Assembly (NCBI GenBank): GCA_902793295.1
Contig: CADBDA010000001.1
Coordinates: forward strand, 186,001-250,000
Direction of reading: 5' to 3'
Length of the DNA stretch: 64,000 nt
Source of the DNA: an uncultured Bacteroidota bacterium
GTDB lineage: Bacteria; Bacteroidota; Bacteroidia; Bacteroidales; P3
The position numbers and the translations under genes are program-made. Shown piece after piece: positions 9,330 to 18,316 of this stretch (its first letter is position 1; every line of letters starts with the position of its first letter). The notes below the pieces were generated by a model, which saw nothing but the letters and a program-made list of their open reading frames with translations, did no database searches and was not told the DNA's origin.

Positions 9330-9380
9330 GGTTCAAGGGGCTTGACGGGCTTGAAGGGTTCAGAGGGTTCGATGGGCTTG
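9330..9380 (+). repeat. Degenerate short G-rich repeat at the start of the type IX-secreted protein gene
   Basis: Repeated GGTTC / GGGCTTG words spaced by 7 to 9 bases run up to the ATG at 9372. The words resemble the perfect heptamer array at 13102 and the inverse of the array at 62385. Confidence 0.5.
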
Positions 9381-12300
9381 CTGGACGTGGTGTGTCGTGT
9401 GGTGGCGATGGTATGTTTGGTTTGCTTTTTGGCGCTGGGAGCGGAGTTGCGGTCGCAGACGGTGGTGATGCCGGTAAGCGGACATGGCGACACGACGATG
9501 AGCTATGCCGAAGTGTATGACGACGGAGGGCCGAACGGCGCCTATTCCAACAATTGCAACAGCAGTTACACTTTTCATACGGTGCATCCGCAAGGGCGGT
9601 ACAAGATACAGATTGTCAGCCAGCTGACCCATTTGCCAGGCAATGCGTTGCTACAGGTGAGGGATGGTGCCGCGACGAACAGCATCGTGCTGCGGTCGTC
9701 GCCTCCGTCGATAAACGAGACCTTTTACAGCAGCAGCAATGCGGTGACCCTCACGTTCACGGCCGACGACGATTTCCCGACGGAGGGCTTTGAGGTGATA
9801 CTGTGCGAATATGACAATCCGATGCCGGAGGGCTTTGCGGGAATCTATTTGGACAGCAACACCTACCGGATATGTTGGGAGAACAGCGATCCGCCGGTGA
9901 CGTGGGTGGTGGATTATGCTATTGTGGAGCAAGGCGTGTCGTTGGGCAGTTTTTTTGCGGACAGCAGTAATTTCGACGTGATAGTAACCGATTCGACGTG
10001 TCTTACGTTTTATGATATCCCAGTGGGGCACAGGTTGGTGTACCGCATCAATCCGGTTTTTTATAGTGCCAGTTCGATATGTCCGCGCACGTTTGCCGGC
10101 CAGGCGCAGCCCTACGAGCCCCCGTATGAGTGTCCCTGCGTGATGCCGGGGAATGTCAGCTTAGAGCTGTTGGCCGACAGCGTCGTGATTCGATGGACGG
10201 GCGACGATACGGTCAGTTTCTGGCATCTGTATTGCGATTATTATCTTATTGACACCCTGTTGGACGGCAGCGTGCACGAATACGTGATGCCATACGATTA
10301 TCCGTGTTTTGTGACCTCGGTGTTCCTTAACGGCAACTGCTTGACGCAGATGTGCAACGGCGTTTACGCCTCGTTGCCTATGGGCGGCTGTACGTTGACG
10401 GTGGGCTACATAGAGCGGGTGGCGACGACGGGCCATTCTGTGACCCTGAGGTGGAACGCCCCGACAGACACCCAGGCACGCTACCTGCTGTATTACAGGC
10501 GGCAGGGACAGCCTGAGGGTGCCAATGTGCTGGTTGACACCCTTGCGTACGAGGAGACGACCTATACGGTTGAGGGGCTGCAGCCCCATACGTATTATGT
10601 GTTCACCGTCAAGGTGTTGTGTGCGGACGGGAGCGAAGGCTGCTATGCGACGACGGGGACGATCAGCACCACGCTGGACAACTGCATCGACTTCATCAAT
10701 TTCTTCGACCTGCAGCATGTGCATTGCATGACGGGAACATACAGCCATCCCAGCGCCTACACCGGCTGGGATTTCAATCGGCATGTGGCCATTGTCGACA
10801 CAACGATGTATGACGCCAATACGGGCAACCTGCTGCGCTGCATACCGCCAGGAGAGGAAGCCTCGTTCCGGTTGGGCGACGACGACATCGGGGCGCAGGG
10901 AGAGTCGGTGACGTACGACTATGTGGTGGACAGCTTGGACAAGGACATGCTGGTGTTGAAATATGCCGTGGTGATGCAGAATTCGAACCATTCGAGCATC
11001 AACCAGCCCCATGTGACGCTGGAGATATTGGACAATATGGGGATGCTCATAGACACCATGTGCTGCTATGCCAATTTCTATGCGGCGGGCGATTTGGGGT
11101 GGAACAGCGTGCCGGGCACCAACATCATCTGGAAGGACTGGACGACCGTCGGCATCGACATAGCCCCCTATCACGGCCAGCAGATCAAGATACGGTTCAC
11201 GACCACCGACTGCGCTGACGGAGGCCATTTCGGGTACGCCTATTTCAATATCCGATGTGACAGCAAGCAGATAGACCTGGTGAACCTGTGCGACGGCGAG
11301 GACTCCATCAACCTGCGGGCTCCGTTGGGTTTTGTGTACCGATGGACGCGAGGGAATGACACCACGACTTTTTCGACCGCCAATGAGATACGGGTGCCCG
11401 CCGACGAGACGCACTACCACTGCCATGTGACGTTCATCGGCAATCCGGCGTGTTCGTTCACGCTGCATTCGATAGCCGTGCTGCCGGTGCTGAATGCCGA
11501 CATCTATTATGAGATAGACACCTGCGCGCAGCAGTTGCGGCTCTATTCGAACAGCAAGATACTTATAGACGAGGAATACCTGCCCTATGTGCATCAGACG
11601 ATAGAGAACCAGACGTGGATAGTGAACGGCGACACGCTGAGAGGCGATTCGGTGGTGGTGGATATAGAGGCCAATGGGGTGAACGCCATACAGTTCAGCT
11701 GCAACCTGACGAAGTCGAGCTGTGGGGACACGGTGGTTGACTCGGTGCTGATAGCGATAGACCATCGGCGAAGAATAGCCGGGCCGGCGATGGTGTGCCA
11801 AGGCGACACGGTGACGCTGACGGCGGTGCCCGTCGAGTTGGAGCACGCCACCGTGGAGTGGGACGACGGCAGCACGATGGCCGAGCGGACGTTGGTGGTG
11901 GGGAGCGACACGACGGTATGGATGGTGTCGAACTATCTGACGTGCAGCGACACGTTGCAGCACCACATAGCGGTGTATCCGTTCTATGACGACACGGTGG
12001 CCTTTGAGATGTGTCCGATAGTGGGCGACACGATGGGGTTTGTGGTGACGCAGACAGGCGTTTACACACACTTGGCGACCGACCGGAACGGATGTGACTC
12101 GTTGATGACGATAGATGTGGTGTTGCATCCTGCATACTACGACACGGTGCGGGTGGAGACGTGCGGCGAGTCGTTCAGCAACGAAGAATTTTCGGTGGAT
12201 ACGACGGGGTTTTACACGCATGTCTACAGTACGGTGATGGGGTGTGACAGCATGTACCACCTGGACTTTGTGCGGCACGAGACGAGCAGCGACACGATAC

Positions 12301-12713
12301 GATGGCAGATACTGGCCGACGAGTTTTATAACGAATACGACTTTCATGAGAACCGGGAGGGGATGTACACGCACACGTATGTGGACCAAAATGGGTGTGA
12401 CAGCTTGATGAATTTGGACCTTTCGGTGATCTACCTGCGTTTTCCGAACGCTGTGACGCCTAATGGCGATGGGTATAACGACCGGATGGAGATCAACAAC
12501 CTGCTTGATGCTTACATCTTCAGCTATAACTGCCTGTGGATCTATGACCGTTGGGGCCGGCTGATAGTGAAACGCGAGAATATACGCTGCGATGCTGACT
12601 TTTGGGATCCCAATGAGACAAATACGCCGGATGGCACGTATTTTTATCGGTTTGTGGCCCGAACGCAGGACCGGATCATTGACCACAAGAGTGTGATAGA
12701 GGTGATACGGTGA
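9372..12713 (+). CDS. Large type IX-secreted protein with CUB-like and fibronectin III domains
   Basis: 1113 residues from the ATG at 9372. A hydrophobic signal (VVAMVCLVCFLALGA) is followed by a CUB-like domain with GNALLQVRDG and FEVILCEYDN, a linker region, a fibronectin type III domain near NAPTDTQARYLLYYRR, a jelly-roll-like segment, and about three repeats of the pattern YTH...NGCDSLM. The end has FPNAVTPNGDGYNDRMEI and DRWGRLIVKRE, the gliding-motility-type (type B) sorting domain, so export through the type IX system and surface attachment are expected. An upstream GTG at 9291 is in frame but would translate a low-complexity repeat. Ligand unknown. Confidence 0.88.
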   Translation: MGLLDVVCRVVAMVCLVCFLALGAELRSQTVVMPVSGHGDTTMSYAEVYDDGGPNGAYSNNCNSSYTFHTVHPQGRYKIQIVSQLTHLPGNALLQVRDGAATNSIVLRSSPPSINETFYSSSNAVTLTFTADDDFPTEGFEVILCEYDNPMPEGFAGIYLDSNTYRICWENSDPPVTWVVDYAIVEQGVSLGSFFADSSNFDVIVTDSTCLTFYDIPVGHRLVYRINPVFYSASSICPRTFAGQAQPYEPPYECPCVMPGNVSLELLADSVVIRWTGDDTVSFWHLYCDYYLIDTLLDGSVHEYVMPYDYPCFVTSVFLNGNCLTQMCNGVYASLPMGGCTLTVGYIERVATTGHSVTLRWNAPTDTQARYLLYYRRQGQPEGANVLVDTLAYEETTYTVEGLQPHTYYVFTVKVLCADGSEGCYATTGTISTTLDNCIDFINFFDLQHVHCMTGTYSHPSAYTGWDFNRHVAIVDTTMYDANTGNLLRCIPPGEEASFRLGDDDIGAQGESVTYDYVVDSLDKDMLVLKYAVVMQNSNHSSINQPHVTLEILDNMGMLIDTMCCYANFYAAGDLGWNSVPGTNIIWKDWTTVGIDIAPYHGQQIKIRFTTTDCADGGHFGYAYFNIRCDSKQIDLVNLCDGEDSINLRAPLGFVYRWTRGNDTTTFSTANEIRVPADETHYHCHVTFIGNPACSFTLHSIAVLPVLNADIYYEIDTCAQQLRLYSNSKILIDEEYLPYVHQTIENQTWIVNGDTLRGDSVVVDIEANGVNAIQFSCNLTKSSCGDTVVDSVLIAIDHRRRIAGPAMVCQGDTVTLTAVPVELEHATVEWDDGSTMAERTLVVGSDTTVWMVSNYLTCSDTLQHHIAVYPFYDDTVAFEMCPIVGDTMGFVVTQTGVYTHLATDRNGCDSLMTIDVVLHPAYYDTVRVETCGESFSNEEFSVDTTGFYTHVYSTVMGCDSMYHLDFVRHETSSDTIRWQILADEFYNEYDFHENREGMYTHTYVDQNGCDSLMNLDLSVIYLRFPNAVTPNGDGYNDRMEINNLLDAYIFSYNCLWIYDRWGRLIVKRENIRCDADFWDPNETNTPDGTYFYRFVARTQDRIIDHKSVIEVIR

Positions 12714-12740
12714 CGCTTTGGTGGGGGCGGAATGCCCTTG

Positions 12741-12930
12741 GTGGGTTCCCCGCCTTGGCGGAGATATTGGAAATCTTTTAAATCTTTTTTTTTCTTTTTT
12801 CTTTTTTTTCTCTCTCTTTGTTTGACGGGTCGGGGAAATCTTGGAATTTTTTTTCCCCCCTTGGCTGGGTGGGGCTAATCTTGGAAATCTTTTAGAATCT
12901 TGGAAATGGAAATCCCGCTTTGCGGGAATG
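12741..12930 (+). repeat. Dispersed intergenic repeat, copy A
   Basis: Begins with a CCCCGCC..GGCGG-type segment (TTGG in the loop), runs through repeated AATCTTGGAAATCTTTT words and the word TTTGTTTGACGGGTCGGGGA, and ends in the hairpin CCCGCTTTGCGGG. The same order is seen in copies B and C. Confidence 0.8.
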
Positions 12931-12991
12931 TATTTTTCGTGTTTTAGGTTTTTTTAATAGTGGGGTTTTTCGTGGGAATGGAAATAATCAG

Positions 12992-12999
12992 TACATTTG
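12992..12999 (+). promoter_or_regulatory. -7 box (TACATTTG) upstream of the Na/Pi symporter
   Basis: Exact TAnnTTTG match 266 bases before the ATG. If used, the heptamer array lies in the transcribed leader. No TTG is seen at the ideal spacing. Confidence 0.4.
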
Positions 13000-13101
13000 C
13001 TTGCCGAATTTTTTTTGAACGTTTGGTTGTGGGTGATGATAATCAGAAAGAAATGTGGGGTTGAGTGTGGAAGGGAAGGGTTAAAATGGTTCATGGTTAA
13101 T

Positions 13102-13168
13102 GGTTCAGGGTTCAGGGTTCAGGGTTCAGGGTTCAGGGTTCAGGGTTCAGGGTTCAGGGTTCAGGGTT
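13102..13168 (+). repeat. Perfect heptamer array (GGTTCAG), about 9.5 copies
   Basis: Sixty-seven bases of uninterrupted seven-base repeat, preceded by degenerate GGTTCAT/GGTTAAT units from about 13089. It ends 96 bases before the symporter ATG. Confidence 0.95.
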
Positions 13169-13264
13169 GTGTGGGGGGGGCGAAAAACGGTTATACTTAT
13201 AATATATATATAGTGGCATAAATCAAATCAACTAACTAAACTAAGATAAAAAAACGAGAAACTT

Positions 13265-15004
13265 ATGACATTTTTCAACATTCTGATGATTGTGATGAAG
13301 TTTGTGGGCGCATTGGCGGTGTTTCTGTTTGCCATGAAGCTGATGAGCGAGGGTTTGCAGAAGACTGCGGGTAGCAAGATGCGCCACGTGCTGGGCAGGA
13401 TAACGGATCGTCCGCTGAACGGCATTTTGACGGGTACGATAGTGACGGCTGCCATCCAGTCGTCGTCGGCGACGACGGTGATGGTGGTGAGTTTTGTGAA
13501 TGCGGGACTTCTTTCGTTGGCGGGAGCCGTGGCCGTGATTATGGGTGCCAATATCGGTACGACGGTGACGGCATGGATCATTACCCTGTTTGGATTGGGC
13601 GAAGGAAGCGGCGTATTCAGTTTGCCGCTTTTTTTGTCGATGGTGAGTTTGTTCTTCTTCAACTCGAAGAACGACACGCTGAAATCGGTGGGACAGACAA
13701 TCATCGGTTTGGCGCTGCTGCTGTTCGGCATGGAGCTGTTGCAGAGCGCGATGCCTAATCTGGAGGAGTATCCGAATTTTCTGCAGGCGTTGGCGTCGAT
13801 GTCGGATTGGGGTTTCTGGTCGATACTGGTGTTTGTGGGCATCGGTGCGTTGCTGACATGCCTGGTGCAGGCGTCGGCGGCGATGATGGCCATCACGCTG
13901 GTGATGTGCTACAACGGTTGGATCGGTTTTGACGTGGCCGTGGCGCTGGTGATGGGCCAGAATATCGGTACGACGATTACGGCGATACTGGCGGCGACGG
14001 TGGCGAACACGGCGGGCAAGAAGGCGTCGCGTGCGCACCTGGTGTTCAACGTGTTTGGCGTGGTGCTGACGCTGATACTGTTCCGTCCGCTGATGAATAT
14101 GCTGGCGGACCTGACGATGACGCTGAGCGGCTGCAGCCCTTACGCCGACCCGTCGGATCCGAACTTCAACAAGGAGTCGATTCCGCTGGCGATATCGCTG
14201 TTCCATACGGTGTTTAACGTGGGCAACACGCTGGTGCTGGCATGGTTCATACCGCAGATACTGAAGGTGGTGAACTGGATGGTGAAGGATGAGGGCGACG
14301 GCATGGAGGAGGAGTACCACCTGACATACATAGAGGGCAGCCTGCTGTCGACGGCCGAGTTGAACATCCAGACGGCACGCCGGGAGATACAGCATTTTTC
14401 GGAGGATATGAACGCTATGTACTCCATCCTGCCGGAGTTGCGCACGGCGAAGAAACGTGCGGACTTTGACGAGGTGGAGAGTAGGATTGCCCGATACGAG
14501 GAGCGTGCGGACCGGATGGAACTGGAGATTACGAACTTCCTGACCCGACTGGGGAGCGGCGACTTGTCGCAGCACGGTTCGGAGCGCATCACCTCGATGC
14601 TGCGCATGGTGGATAACCTGGAGAGCATCGGCGACACGATTTTCCAGATAGCGGTGACACGCAAGAACAAATTACAGGAGTCGGTGCACTTTGACGAGGC
14701 GCAGAATGCGAATCTGGATACGATGACGCAGCTGGTGCAGCGGGCGTTTGACGTGATGCAGACGAACTTGTCGGATTTCGACCATGTGGATATGAAGGCG
14801 GCGTACGAGGCTGAGCAGCAGATTAACGACTTCAGAGACCGGCTGCGGCTGCAACACTTTGAGAGCTTGCGGGAAGGCCGGTACGGATATGCTATCGGGA
14901 ACGCTTATAGTAGCTTGTATGCGCTTTATGAGAAGCTGGGAGATTATATTATCAACGTCAGCGAGTCGCTGGATAACAGCATGAAACATACGGAGGTGGG
15001 GTGA
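13265..15004 (+). CDS. Na/Pi cotransporter family protein with PhoU-like domain
   Basis: 579 residues. Two inverted membrane repeats carry the phosphate-transporter motifs: QSSSATTVMVVSFVNAGLLS with MGANIGTT in the first, QASAAMMAITLVM with MGQNIGTT in the second. Residues from about 345 onward form helical bundles like PhoU (ISSEK-type helices, MLRMVDNLESIGDTIFQ). Members import phosphate with sodium, or act as signalling transporters; substrate is inferred from family. The gene stands alone with a long leader holding a tandem repeat and is followed by repeat copy B. Confidence 0.92.
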   Translation: MTFFNILMIVMKFVGALAVFLFAMKLMSEGLQKTAGSKMRHVLGRITDRPLNGILTGTIVTAAIQSSSATTVMVVSFVNAGLLSLAGAVAVIMGANIGTTVTAWIITLFGLGEGSGVFSLPLFLSMVSLFFFNSKNDTLKSVGQTIIGLALLLFGMELLQSAMPNLEEYPNFLQALASMSDWGFWSILVFVGIGALLTCLVQASAAMMAITLVMCYNGWIGFDVAVALVMGQNIGTTITAILAATVANTAGKKASRAHLVFNVFGVVLTLILFRPLMNMLADLTMTLSGCSPYADPSDPNFNKESIPLAISLFHTVFNVGNTLVLAWFIPQILKVVNWMVKDEGDGMEEEYHLTYIEGSLLSTAELNIQTARREIQHFSEDMNAMYSILPELRTAKKRADFDEVESRIARYEERADRMELEITNFLTRLGSGDLSQHGSERITSMLRMVDNLESIGDTIFQIAVTRKNKLQESVHFDEAQNANLDTMTQLVQRAFDVMQTNLSDFDHVDMKAAYEAEQQINDFRDRLRLQHFESLREGRYGYAIGNAYSSLYALYEKLGDYIINVSESLDNSMKHTEVG

Positions 15005-15011
15005 GATTGAA

Positions 15012-15204
15012 GCTCCCCGCCTTCGGCGGAACACTTTTTTGCGGGGTCTGATTTGGTGGGCTCCGCTTTTTTTTGGGTTGATGGGTTGGTTGGCTCCCCG
15101 CCTGCGGCGGAAATCTTGGAAAATCTTTTTTTTCTCTTTCTTTGTTTGACGGGTCGGGGAAATCTTTTTGAATCTTGGAAATGGAATTCCCGCGAAGCGG
15201 GAAT
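15012..15204 (+). repeat. Dispersed intergenic repeat, copy B (with an extra first half)
   Basis: A half copy (CTCCCCGCCTTCGGCGGA at 15013-15030) is followed by a fuller copy from about 15083. The full copy has hairpin CCGCC-TGC-GGCGG, AATCTTGG words, TTTGTTTGACGGGTCGGGGA and the perfect 19-base palindrome ATTCCCGCGAAGCGGGAAT at 15186-15204. It lies between two converging genes and may end transcription from both sides. Confidence 0.85.
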
Positions 15205-15253
15205 ATTGTTATTGGCGCTTGTTTGTTTGTTTGTTTGTTTGTTTGGTGGGGGA

Positions 15254-16462
15254 TTAGTCGGTGAAGAAGTTGATCCAGATTTGTTCGGCTTGGGGGAGTT
15301 TTTCGGGTTCGGCTTTGTAGGCGGGGTTGGGGAGGTACCAGTCGGTGGATTCGTAGAACTGCTGCAATGCCTTGGTCTTGAAGATGTAGCCGCGCTTGGC
15401 GAAGGGCAGGTTGCGCAGTATCTTCTTGTGGAGGGCGCTGGCTTGGAGGAGGCCGTCGGACTTCTTTTCGTCGAGCCACTCCTGGAACTGCTGGGGTGTT
15501 TCGAAGCCGAGGTCCAGGTCGTAGTAGCGGCTGCGGATGTCGTCGACGATTTCGGCGGCACTGGAGGAGAAGAAGAGATGCTGGATGGGCACGTTGATGT
15601 CGAGTTCGCCATCGGGGTGGAAATTCTTGGCCTTGAAGCGGAGGGAGCCTTTCTGCATGTGGAAGTAGGGGGCGTAGATTTTGTCGCCATCGAAGGAGTA
15701 GACCTGGATGGAGGAGGTGCGGCACTTGCCGCGGATCTGCCAGTCGCGGACGTTTTTGAAGAAGGTAGGTGTGATGGCGAAGGACTGGCATTCGCCCATG
15801 TCTATTTCGAGGGTGAAGTCGTCGATTTGCTTGTTGGCCCAACGGTTGGCGGCGGTGAGGATGTAGGTGATGGTGTGGGAGTATTCGACGCTGGAGGAGG
15901 GGATGTAGCTGTAGGTGTGGCGGACAATGTTGAGGCCTTTCTTGAAGTGGGCGTTGAAGTGGTAGACGTAGAAGAAGGGGGAGTCGTCGGTGATGTATTC
16001 GTAGTTTTGGATAGTGGAGTCGATTTGGTGCTGGGAAAGGGCGTTGATGGCGCCATCTTTGAGGTAGAAGGGGTCGGGGCTGTTGGGAGATTCGTCGTAA
16101 TAGGAGAGGGGGACCATGGCGACATCGTAGGGGAGGCGGGTGCCATTCATGACGACGCTGAAGTCGAAGATGTTGGGATGGTGGCGGTTGGGCATGATAT
16201 CGTCGAGGGAGAAGGGGTAGGGGGGAGCGGCCTCGAAGCCGACGAGGATGTCCTTGTCGTTGCCGGGGTTGAAGAATTCGTAGTAGACGTCGATGAGGAC
16301 GCGGCCGTTGACGAAGTTGAGCTTGAGGATTTCTTTTTGGACACGCACCTGGCTTTCGTGGATGGGGATGAGGTGGTTGCCGCTGGCCAGGAAGGCGGCG
16401 TCGTTGGCGAGGGAGGTGGCGGCCATGAGGCACAAGAGCAGGATTGTCAGTGGTCTTTTCAT
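15254..16462 (-). CDS. Secreted DUF4424-like protein with C-terminal YARHG domain
   Basis: 402 residues with a signal peptide (LTILLLCLMAATSLA). The first part (NDAAFLASGNHLIPI, YYEFFNPGNDKDILVGFEA) resembles DUF4424, a beta-rich envelope domain. The end, LRNLPFAKRGYIFKTKALQQ and WYLP, fits the YARHG domain, found outside the cytoplasm in many bacteria. Function unknown. A second YARHG protein lies at 59421. The gene faces the symporter across repeat copy B. Confidence 0.8.
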   Translation of the reverse strand: MKRPLTILLLCLMAATSLANDAAFLASGNHLIPIHESQVRVQKEILKLNFVNGRVLIDVYYEFFNPGNDKDILVGFEAAPPYPFSLDDIMPNRHHPNIFDFSVVMNGTRLPYDVAMVPLSYYDESPNSPDPFYLKDGAINALSQHQIDSTIQNYEYITDDSPFFYVYHFNAHFKKGLNIVRHTYSYIPSSSVEYSHTITYILTAANRWANKQIDDFTLEIDMGECQSFAITPTFFKNVRDWQIRGKCRTSSIQVYSFDGDKIYAPYFHMQKGSLRFKAKNFHPDGELDINVPIQHLFFSSSAAEIVDDIRSRYYDLDLGFETPQQFQEWLDEKKSDGLLQASALHKKILRNLPFAKRGYIFKTKALQQFYESTDWYLPNPAYKAEPEKLPQAEQIWINFFTD

Positions 16463-16606
16463 GATGGTGGGGGGTGTTTGTCTTCCGGCGGGGGCGGAAA
16501 GGTGTTGATTTGTTTTTATTGCTTGCTTGCTTTTGTTTTATTTAGTGCTTAGGCTTGTTGGCCTGATGCTTTCTTCGGCTTTTGGTTTGGAGGGGTTGGT
16601 AAAAGG

Positions 16607-16635
16607 AGGCGGGCACCCTTGGAGGATGTCCGCCT
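16607..16635 (-). terminator. Possible terminator after hutH
   Basis: Arms AGGCGGGCA and TGTCCGCCT (one G-T pair) with an eleven-base loop; on the minus strand it is followed by CCTTTTACC. It lies 53 bases past the hutH stop. Confidence 0.5.
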
Positions 16636-16687
16636 CGCATGAGAAAGATGATATCTTCTGATTTACAGTTGAGCGGGAAGCGCGGGA

Positions 16688-18190
16688 TTAGGCTTCGACG
16701 GGCATCTGCTGGAGGAAGTTGACGCTGGCGTGGATGTGGCGGTACATGACCTCGTCGATGTCGACGAAGTTGACCACCTTGCGGAAGTCGGCGAAGAGCT
16801 TCTCGATGAAGGGGCTGCTGGTGAGTCCTTCCTGGTGGCGGAAGTCGAGTGCCTGAGCGGCGTTGAAGAGTTCGATGGCGAGGACGCGTTCGACATTCTC
16901 CATGACGCGGTAGCACTTGGTGGCGGCGTTGCCGCCCATGCTGACGAGGTCTTCCTGGTTCTGGCTGCTGGGGATGCTATCGATGCTGCAGGGGGTGCAG
17001 AGCTGTTTGGTTTGGCTGACGATAGCTGCGGCGGTGTATTGCGGGATCATGAAGCCGCTGTTGAGGCCCGGTTTGGCGACGAGGAAGCTAGGGAGGCCGC
17101 GTTTGGCGTCGATGAGCTGGTAGGTGCGACGTTCGCTGATGCTGCCGAGTTCGGCGACGGCGATGGCGAGGAAGTCGAGGACCATGGCGAGAGGTTCGCC
17201 GTGGAAGTGACCGCCGCTGATGATGAGGTCCTCGTCGGGGAGGACGATGGGGTTGTCGGTGGTAGAGTTGATTTCGGTTTCGACCACGCTGGTGACGTAG
17301 GCGATGGTGTCCTTTGCGGCGCCGTGGACTTGGGGCGCGCAGCGGAAGCTATAGGGATCCTGGACATGTTCCTTGTGGCGGGAGATGATTTGGCTGCCCT
17401 CGGTGTATTTGCGGACGGCGGCAGCGGTTTGGAGCTGGCCTTTGTGCGGACGCACCATGTGGAGACTTTCGTAGAAAGGCTCTATGCGACCGTCAAAGGC
17501 GTCGAGGCTGAGGCTGAGGATCATATCGGCCTGGGCACTGAGACGATGAGCCTTGAGGAGGCTCCATACGGCGTAGGAACTCATGAACTGGGTGCCGTTG
17601 AGAAGGGCGAGGCCTTCCTTGCTTTGGAGTTCGATAGGTTGCCAGCCTTTGGCCTTATAGACCTCGTCGGCGGAGCAACGGCGGCCTTTCCAGTAGACTT
17701 CGCCCATGCCAAGGATGGCAGGGAGCATGAGGTTGGCGAGGGGGCAGAGGTCGCCGCTGGCGCCAAGGCTGCCCTGCTGGTAGACAACAGGGAGGATATC
17801 GTCGTTGAAGCAGTCGATGAGACGCTGGACGGTTTGGAGCTGTGCGCCGCTGTAGCCGAAGCAGAAGTTCTGGGCCTTGAGGAGGAGCATGAGACGGACG
17901 ACCTCTTGAGGCACTTCGTCGCCGACGCCGCAGGCGTGGCTCATGACGAGGTTCTTCTGGAGCTGGCTGAGCTGCTCTTTGCTGATGCTGATGTTGCAGA
18001 GGCTGCCGAAGCCGGTGGTGACGCCATAGATGGGGACCTTCTGGTTTTCCATCTTCTTGTTGAGGTAGTCGCGGCACTTCTGGATGCGGCGGGTGGCCTC
18101 GTCGCTGAGGGCGAGGGTCATGTGGTTGTCTATGATTTCCTTGACGCGAGCGATGGTCAGGGGAGTTTCGGGGGTGATATGGTGGATCAT
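16688..18190 (-). CDS. hutH: Histidine ammonia-lyase
   Basis: 500 residues, the usual length. It deaminates histidine to urocanate using the self-made MIO group; the Ala-Ser-Gly triad is at 144-146 in GSLGASGDLCPLA. The YGVTTGFG loop, GGHFHGEP and NQEDLVSMG are present. The selectivity pair Ser84-His85 (VMSHACGVG) fits histidine rather than phenylalanine or tyrosine. No other hut genes are beside it; it lies downstream of the zinc ribbon gene on the same strand. Confidence 0.95.
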   Translation of the reverse strand: MIHHITPETPLTIARVKEIIDNHMTLALSDEATRRIQKCRDYLNKKMENQKVPIYGVTTGFGSLCNISISKEQLSQLQKNLVMSHACGVGDEVPQEVVRLMLLLKAQNFCFGYSGAQLQTVQRLIDCFNDDILPVVYQQGSLGASGDLCPLANLMLPAILGMGEVYWKGRRCSADEVYKAKGWQPIELQSKEGLALLNGTQFMSSYAVWSLLKAHRLSAQADMILSLSLDAFDGRIEPFYESLHMVRPHKGQLQTAAAVRKYTEGSQIISRHKEHVQDPYSFRCAPQVHGAAKDTIAYVTSVVETEINSTTDNPIVLPDEDLIISGGHFHGEPLAMVLDFLAIAVAELGSISERRTYQLIDAKRGLPSFLVAKPGLNSGFMIPQYTAAAIVSQTKQLCTPCSIDSIPSSQNQEDLVSMGGNAATKCYRVMENVERVLAIELFNAAQALDFRHQEGLTSSPFIEKLFADFRKVVNFVDIDEVMYRHIHASVNFLQQMPVEA

Positions 18191-18316
18191 TTGAAAAATA
18201 TTAAGATTGTTCGAGAATAAGAAAAAAAATTGGGGCGCCTTAGGGTCGAGCCGATGCCGGAGCGGTTGGCAGGAGTGTGGAGGCGCGGAAGAGCGTCTGT
18301 AGCCGACAGGAGGGGG

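Larger units (their letters stand above)
12714..13264. other. 551-base gene-free stretch before the Na/Pi symporter
   Basis: It holds repeat copy A (12741-12930), a -7 box TACATTTG (12992-12999), a perfect heptamer array (13102-13168) and an AT-rich leader. A 74-codon frame through the array is not convincing as a gene. Confidence 0.8.

Noticed and set aside
10161..12686. 841-codon open frame on the minus strand
   Set aside because: It is opposite the type IX-secreted protein gene; its His/Arg/Val-rich product matches nothing and reflects codon bias.
13102..13168. Heptamer array as a CRISPR or telomere-like end
   Set aside because: No spacers, and it lies inside a normal chromosomal context.
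12997..13221. 74-codon frame reading through the heptamer array
   Set aside because: Its protein is mostly the repeated GSGFRVQ; no start signal or family supports it.
15053..18220. Two plus-strand frames of about 500 codons
   Set aside because: They are shadows of the DUF4424/YARHG and hutH genes; the first also runs through repeat copy B.
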